This document shows, one piece after another, positions 23,090 to 28,311 of a stretch of DNA of 28,311 bases. The stretch lies in NCBI GenBank assembly GCA_034698045.1, contig JAQGAU010000424.1, positions 1 to 28,311 of the forward strand, read 5' to 3'. A program made the translations under genes and the position numbers. The DNA comes from Paramacrobiotus richtersi (taxonomy: Eukaryota > Tardigrada > Eutardigrada > Parachela > Macrobiotidae). The notes under the pieces are model-generated. The model was not told the origin of the DNA. It saw nothing but the letters and a program-made list of their open reading frames with translations, and ran no database searches. Each line of letters opens with the position of its first letter. The first letter of the stretch is position 1.

Positions 23090-23180
23090 AAGCTGTCGGA
23101 TTCTGTAACTTTTGACAGAGCCAAATGCTAAATCGAACGCTCGAATCAATGTGGTGTAGTTTTGTAAATTTTGCACAATA

Positions 23181-24099
23181 ATGTCCATCAGCTTGCTTAT
23201 GTCACTGGTGAAATTAACGGATTGTGACAAGAATCGTAACCCGGGTCATAACTGTATAGTGAACGTCTGTACTTGAACTAGCCTGATTTGAGTCACAGAT
23301 AAAAGAAACAATCTTTCAGTCTGAATTGCCCGGCTTGTAACATGAAATGATAATGGATGAATAACTCCCACCCATACAGCCCACCTTCAGACAGTATCTA
23401 CTTCCGGATGCTCTTGCCGAGAAACTCTTCCAGCCTGATGGTGCTGGATGTGACTCATTCAGTGGTCATTCTGAACACCTACTTCCGTTTATGAGCGATG
23501 CAATTCTTGACAGAACTTAACTGGACATCTCATATTGTTCAAATCTGCGATCCATACGTCCGTCTAACGTCTAGCAAATGGTTTGACAAGCCTAGCAAAC
23601 TAGAAAATGATGTGAATTAGGAAGTGTTAATAATCTTATGCCTTCATATCATGGCTTTCGTTAATTATGTTGCTACCTTCCAAGCACATAAATAAGAGGT
23701 GTTTAGCTTGTCTACTTTGTTCTACGTGGAGGATACTATTGCCATTAAAAGTAAGCAAATAACAATTGTGGTAATAATAACAACAAACTATAAAGCAATT
23801 GTAAACGACAACAGGTAAAAAATAAACCTAAACGAAATTTCTTCTGCTGGCTGTCACTTTGCGTGAAACATCGACCTTATGGTACTTTCAATTATGTTGC
23901 TAATAGCATTACTGTTACACCCCGCGAAGTACGCGTACATCATCAAGCAAACTTCATACGTTATTTGAAATCTGTAGACCGATACTCTGAAAATTCCCAA
24001 TGCACGCTAGCGCACCACACGTGTACTGCAGCTGCGCAGTTCCGCCTGGATTCTGTGTATAACTGTTTTAATTACATAATGTATTCATATGTACACTAT
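23181..24099. other. Intergenic region between the two CBM14 genes
   Basis: No ORF with a recognisable domain. Possible polyadenylation words occur (AATAAA near 23821), but they are far from the gene. No transposon was recognised. Confidence 0.5.
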
Positions 24100-24445
24100 C
24101 GAGAAGTCAGTTAATTGTAAGTCAATCAGCCAAACGGTAATTAGCTCAAGGTCGATCGAATCAAGCATCGGACTTCTGTTTGGTAATGTCGGAAGGCTTG
24201 GCGAGCAACAAACTACAGAAGACTGACAGTACTAGTAGCATTAATGAAACCGTTGACTTCCTCACGATGCATAATGAATCCGGCGCAATTGAATTTATGA
24301 AGTTATGACAATGTTTCACTAAACAAAATTCACGGATTTCACTGAGGAATGACACATATGGAATGTCTAATTTACCTTAATATATGTACAGCCAACGACA
24401 TGAGCAAGACATTACGCATCAATAATGCTATGAATGAGTCGCTAA

Positions 24446-24605
24446 TTGCGCTTTTAATCTCACTTACGCAACGAATGTAGATGGCGACCAAGACCGTCGA
24501 GAGGTCGGAAGTCAAAGCTCGCGCCAAATCCGGATACGGCATGCAATCTCGAAATTTTTTCATTGGACTATAAAACAGTCGCATGTTTTCAACAGTTTTA
24601 TCAGT
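24446..24605 (+). promoter_or_regulatory. Core promoter of the second CBM14 gene: TATA box and TCAGT initiator
   Basis: TATAAAA at 24569-24575 lies 32 bp before TCAGT at 24601, as in the first copy. Upstream CACTTACGCAAC, AATGTAGATGGC and CTCGCGCCAA match the first gene. The leader is longer here (about 80 bp to the ATG). Confidence 0.7.
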
Positions 24606-24685
24606 AACCAGTTCGTCGTTCGAGCAGCATCTCTACCTCAGCAGTCTGGTCAGCGTTTCTTCAGCCGAAATCCACAAAAAAAACC

Positions 24686-25470
24686 ATGAAATCCGTTATT
24701 GTACTTCTTGCTGTTGTGACCTTGGCTTCCGCCGCCAGCCTTAAGGTAAGAGAGTACCCAACTTTGCAAAAACCCACATATTGTATTTTGATTTGTAAAG
24801 CTTAATACAAATTTTATGAATATCTGAATCAATAACTACAGAATTCGGTTAATTATTCGTAATCAAATTTGCTCTACAGGCTAAGCGTGCAGTGAAAACC
24901 CAAAATCCCCTGCCATTCGCGGCGTTGGACCAGCTACGCGGCCGCACCAGGTTGTCTGTTCCTGATCAGTTCAACCTGATCGCCACCGCCCGCGCCGGCG
25001 AGGACTACCCCAATTTAGTGGCCATCCCGCAGACGAGCTTTGACTGCGGCAGCACACATCAACCTGGATTCTACGCCGACACCAGCTCCGAGGCTCGCTG
25101 CCAGGGTAAGAACAGCAGAGAAGCCAAAAGATGAGTAAAACCATATTAACCGTGCACCTTTCCAGTGTTCCACCGTTGCGACATCAACGGGAACCAGACC
25201 TCGTACCTGTGCCCGAACATGAGCCTCTTCAACCAGATCACGCTGACCTGCAGCTGGTTCTTCGACGTGGACTGCTCCAAGACCGCTGCCCTTTACGACT
25301 ACTCCAACAGCCGCCTCTACCAGGGCGCCAACGTTCCTCTTCTTGACGATGTCATCCGGAAAATAACGGGCGCTGTTGCTGCTGGCCGCGTCGCGGTTGC
25401 TGAGCCCGTTGAAGCTGCTGCCGAACCGGCACCGGAAGCTCCTGCTGAGGCCGAAGCTGTAGCTGAATAG
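24686..25470 (+). CDS. Secreted CBM14 (peritrophin-A) chitin-binding protein, copy 2
   Basis: Exons 24686-24745, 24880-25105 and 25166-25470 encode 196 residues. It differs from copy 1 at seven positions by my reading: three in the signal peptide, two in the region before the CBM14 domain (Q61E, S68A) and two in the acidic tail. The chitin-binding domain is unchanged, with its six Cys at the same positions. Expected role is the same: binding chitin in cuticle or another extracellular matrix. Conserved domain with varied flanks suggests purifying selection or gene conversion after a tandem duplication. Confidence 0.9.
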
Positions 25471-25932
25471 AAACTGTCAGATTCTCCTACTCTTGTCACA
25501 GCGAGGTGCTAAATCGGACGATAAAATTAATTCAGTGTACTTTTGTAAGATTTTGCAAATAATGTAGGTCATTTCGCTTGTATCAGTGATGTACGTTAGT
25601 TACCTACCGCAAGATTGTTTCTCTAACGGGTGGTCTCTGTCCGCACTCCGTGCTCGACCTAGTCTGAACTAAGCTACAGATAAACAATCTGCACTGGCCT
25701 TCATGAGCATGTGAAATCACAACATATGAGTACACAGCACGTAAGTCGATAATTATGACAACGCAAGTCAGCTGTCAACCCTTCATCATTTTTCTATCGT
25801 TTTTTTAGCAATCCCGAAACTTCAGGGATGTTCTACTTCGCTAATACGGAACAATCTGGGCTTTTAGTTTTGTAAACATTTTCATACAAACGCCGTTTCA
25901 GCAACAGAAAAAACTGGGTGGGCAACATTAAC

Positions 25933-26028
25933 GGCAGACGTTTTTTCGGCCCTCCGGGTGGTTTTAGCGGTTGCGGGAAAAAGTGTCAGGCGGACGTTTC
26001 TCCCGTCCGGGCGGTTTTAGCGGTTACG
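25933..26028. repeat. Direct repeat, two copies, 56-bp period
   Basis: GGCAGACGTTTTTTC at 25933 and GGCGGACGTTTCTCC at 25989 each lead into TCCGGGTGGTTTTAGCGGTT or TCCGGGCGGTTTTAGCGGTT, then GCGG or ACGG. The segment is more GC-rich than its surroundings. Origin unknown. Confidence 0.7.
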
Positions 26029-26807
26029 GTTGTCCGTAGTCATTTCGTTTCTGCAATTCTTCTCTTGCGATGTCCCACACCAACGCGGGCTCCTGCCTTG
26101 CTCGCCGCGGGTGTGATGTGATTAACATGCTTGTGACTTACTGACAGAGTAACCGGTCCAGGAGCAACGCTTTCTGGCGGATTCGGAGGAGCGACGCGTT
26201 GTGGCACCGGACAGAACAGAAGCGCATCGCTTTAAAGCGGCAGTAACGACGACACTGGATTCTGGATATCAAAAGGTGATTAAATTTAGATTACTGGTAA
26301 CAAGTAAACAAAACCAGATATGGAGTGGGCCCCAAAGCCAGCCAAACCGCTTACGACCAATCAAACAAGACGTCAATGCGAAATGAATGAGATTACGAAA
26401 TGCGGGGAAACCGCAAGCCGCGCAAATTGCGCCGGAACAAGTGGCAGAAAGTAAGGATTTACTGCCGATAAAAACGGACCCGCCGCAAAGAAGCTAACTA
26501 GTCCGGAAATAATCGAGCGAGATAAAGAGTTCGTAATTAAACGTAACATAGTTAAATTACAGTCGATAGCTCAGAATGTGACACATTCAATTGTAACCAT
26601 TTATGTACTTGTTGTGGGTGAGGTGTAATGTATTACCGCGTTACACAGACTATCACACCAAAATCCAAATCTGCGATAACGGACCGCCCTTACTACGGCC
26701 AGTAGAGTTGGAACTGTGACGTAGGCTGATTGTCATGGTGGTAATAATCAGGAGAAACACAACGGGAACAAGTGATCTTGTTTTATAACGCTTTCATAAA
26801 CAAAATT

Positions 26808-26827
26808 ACCAGAATGACAATTCTGGT
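26808..26827. repeat. Perfect 8-bp inverted repeat with 4-nt spacer
   Basis: ACCAGAAT, GACA, ATTCTGGT. No associated gene; could be chance. Confidence 0.5.
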
Positions 26828-27470
26828 TCACACGACTTCAGTTTCCACATACTAAACTTGTTACACATTTCTCTCCCGAAAGGAGAGAGGAAAATCTGCT
26901 TATAACAACGGCGTTTACGGAGCATTCAGCTACCGTAAGCGGACAACCAATAAGAACACCCTACGGTACAGTCTACTGTTATCCAGCTAGAAGACATATT
27001 ATTATCAATCAATATTATGTAGTGTACACGCTCAAGTCCTCTAGGACTGTAAAAATGTAATATGAACTACAAACGAAACAGCATAACCATTTAGTAATGG
27101 GGACGCTGATGTCTGTACGAAATGGAACCGGGTGAACTTTGCACAGTATATTATCGGGCTCTCGGGGCTGTAACGAGTGTGTCCTTCGACTGCTATGCCA
27201 GAATAACAGATGCTGTTTCGGATCAGTTTTACCATGTATTTTAAACAAAAGAGTACCAAACATTTACGAAGTTCTGAAGCTAGGCAAGATCAGTTCGAAA
27301 TAAATGCAGAAACTCGAGAAATTTCTGGGCAATTACTAATATAAGGAGAAAGTCAATGTAAATATATCACGCAAATTTGCTCATGTCTTACGAAACAGCC
27401 AAACCACCGTCTGAATCCTTCAAGGGTACACGTCTCATTTGTATAGCGCACAATGCACATTCCATAGCTG

Positions 27471-27892
27471 TATGCAAATGTAAAGCCAGATCACTATAGA
27501 CCGATATAAAGGTCACTGCTGCAAAACGAATGTTTCTCATGCGCTGTGGATTAAACTGGTTTTGTTAATGGTGGTCCCATCTGCTCTGCTCTGTCTGTCC
27601 CATCTGATGGTCCCATGGCCCCATCTGCTTTATGCAAATGTAAACGATGAGGTCACTGCTGGCAGTCGTATGCTAAGTTAATGTTTTTCATGTTTCTCAT
27701 GCGCTGTGGAGGAAACTGGTCTCGTTAATGGTGGTCCCATCTGCTCTGCTCTGTCTGTCCCATCTGGTGGTCCCATGGTCCCATCTGTTTTATGCAAATG
27801 TAAAGCCAGATCACTAGACCGATAAGGTCACTGCTGTTGACTGAATGTTTCTCCTGCGCACTGTGGAGCAAACTGGTTCCGTTAATTTCCGA
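27471..27892. repeat. Tandem repeat with 160-bp period, 2.6 copies, octamer-containing
   Basis: Copies start with TATGCAAATGTAAA at 27471, 27631 and 27791, exactly 160 bp apart. Each continues with GGTCACTGCTG, TGTTTCTC-TGCGC, CTGTGGA and AAACTGGT. The first two also have a GGTCCCATCTG-rich end (CCCATCTG several times); the third breaks off after GTTAATTTCC. Internal small indels balance so that the period stays constant. ATGCAAAT is the consensus octamer bound by POU-family factors. No coding potential seen. Confidence 0.85.
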
Positions 27893-28311
27893 TGCGTTAC
27901 AATTTATTTCAACCTAACACGAGCAGAGTGTAACAATACGGCTTCCGCTGTCGAATGGTTAGTCGCAAAATATTCCCGAACTGGATTCAGGAAAATTCAG
28001 TGATCACAACAGCAGTCCAAGCAGGTTTCGAGTACTGTCTAATCAAAGAACTGTTTTCAGCAGAAAGCGAGGAAAATTAGTTTTGCAGGAAGGACAATTA
28101 TCTCCACAAATTCCTGCGCCGGATATCCGTGTGTTATTCCTTCTGCTGTTTCAAATGTCATGACCATTCGAAACCTAAGGCAACCGTATATGTTCACTGT
28201 GCAATTTGGCTTCTCCTGACATTCCACTGCACACCATGTCCATTAACATGTCAAACATCACGCTGAACCCAGACATAACCGATGATACACGAAACCAAGG
28301 CATCATTGAAT
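27893..28311. other. Right end of window, no feature recognised
   Basis: No ORF with a recognisable domain and no repeat similar to the neighbouring array. A gene beginning or ending beyond the window cannot be excluded. Confidence 0.4.

Larger units (their letters stand above)
21690..23180 (+). repeat. Duplicated segment, first copy (gene plus upstream DNA)
   Basis: It is similar to about 24100-25600 at an offset of about 2,381 bp. The similarity covers the CBM14 gene and about 600 bp upstream, with matching words such as TTAGCTCAAGGTCG-like, TAATGTCGGA, GACTGACA and GATGCATAAT. A short 3' part also matches (TTTTGCA followed by AATAATGT). Coding exons are best conserved, introns and flanks much less. 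Limits are approximate. Confidence 0.65.
24100..25600 (+). repeat. Duplicated segment, second copy (gene plus upstream DNA)
   Basis: Partner of about 21690-23180. Shared upstream words include TTAGCTCAAGGTCG, TAATGTCGGA and GATGCATAAT; the shared 3' part is TTTTGCAAATAATGT. Exon spacing matches the first copy almost to the base. Confidence 0.65.
25601..27470. other. Intergenic region with small repeats, no gene recognised
   Basis: Short ORFs only, none with a domain or splice support. It contains the 56-bp direct repeat at 25933-26028, an inverted repeat at 26808-26827 and a short hairpin at 26870-26888 (TCTCTCC-CGAAA-GGAGAGA). A degraded transposon is possible but no transposase or reverse-transcriptase motif is visible. 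Confidence 0.5.

Noticed and set aside
22772..23230. 152-codon minus-strand ORF over CBM14 copy 1
   Set aside because: Antisense shadow of exon 3. A weaker version occurs in copy 2, as expected from the duplication, not from a real gene.
27471..27892. CRISPR-like array
   Set aside because: Period, unit length and partial divergence fit a eukaryotic tandem repeat; there are no short repeats with unique spacers, and the genome is animal.

Overview
The window is nuclear DNA from a compact animal genome. Genes are split by short introns (mostly about 50-110 nt), spliceosomal GT-AG sites are clear, and the proteins are metazoan: a mucin-type Thr/Pro protein, a rhodopsin-like GPCR and peritrophin-A (CBM14) chitin-binding proteins. 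Compact introns plus chitin-binding cuticle-type genes suggest a small-genome ecdysozoan; a tardigrade (Hypsibius/Ramazzottius type) fits best. That is an inference from gene style, not proof.

Positions 1-11517 (minus strand) hold most of one large gene that runs off the left edge. I reconstructed 14 coding exons by matching reading phase across introns. They encode a signal peptide, a Gly/Ala/Ser-rich linker with four Cys, four tandem copies of an alpha-beta module (SEA-like in order of secondary structure, not proven), then more than 2,050 residues of Thr/Pro/Glu mucin. The mucin carries a recurring [C/R/V]WT-x-P-P motif about 24 times. In the window the gene encodes 2,627 residues without a stop. 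Every intron upstream of the mucin is phase 1, and the first appears to be a GC-AG intron.

Positions 13338-14414 (plus) hold a rhodopsin-like GPCR of 336 residues. A 66-nt frame-preserving intron lies inside TM7; removing it restores the end of TM7 and helix 8.

Positions 15535-17452 and 18662-20643 (plus) hold a tandem pair of nine-exon genes for secreted proteins of 377 and 395 residues, from a family I cannot name. Each protein is itself an internal duplication: two halves share sequence, and intron positions and phases match between halves. The pair also shares a block of about 100 bp just upstream.

Positions 22304-23089 and 24686-25470 (plus) hold a second tandem pair, three-exon genes for 196-residue CBM14 proteins about 96% identical by eye. 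Each has a TATA box about 31 bp upstream of a TCAGT initiator and a duplicated upstream region.

The right end (25471-28311) has no gene I can support. It has a 56-bp direct repeat and a tandem repeat with an exact 160-bp period, each copy opening with the octamer ATGCAAAT. Apart from the GPCR, all genes encode secreted, matrix- or cuticle-type proteins, so the window looks like an extracellular-protein neighbourhood built by tandem duplication at the scale of motif, module, domain and gene.
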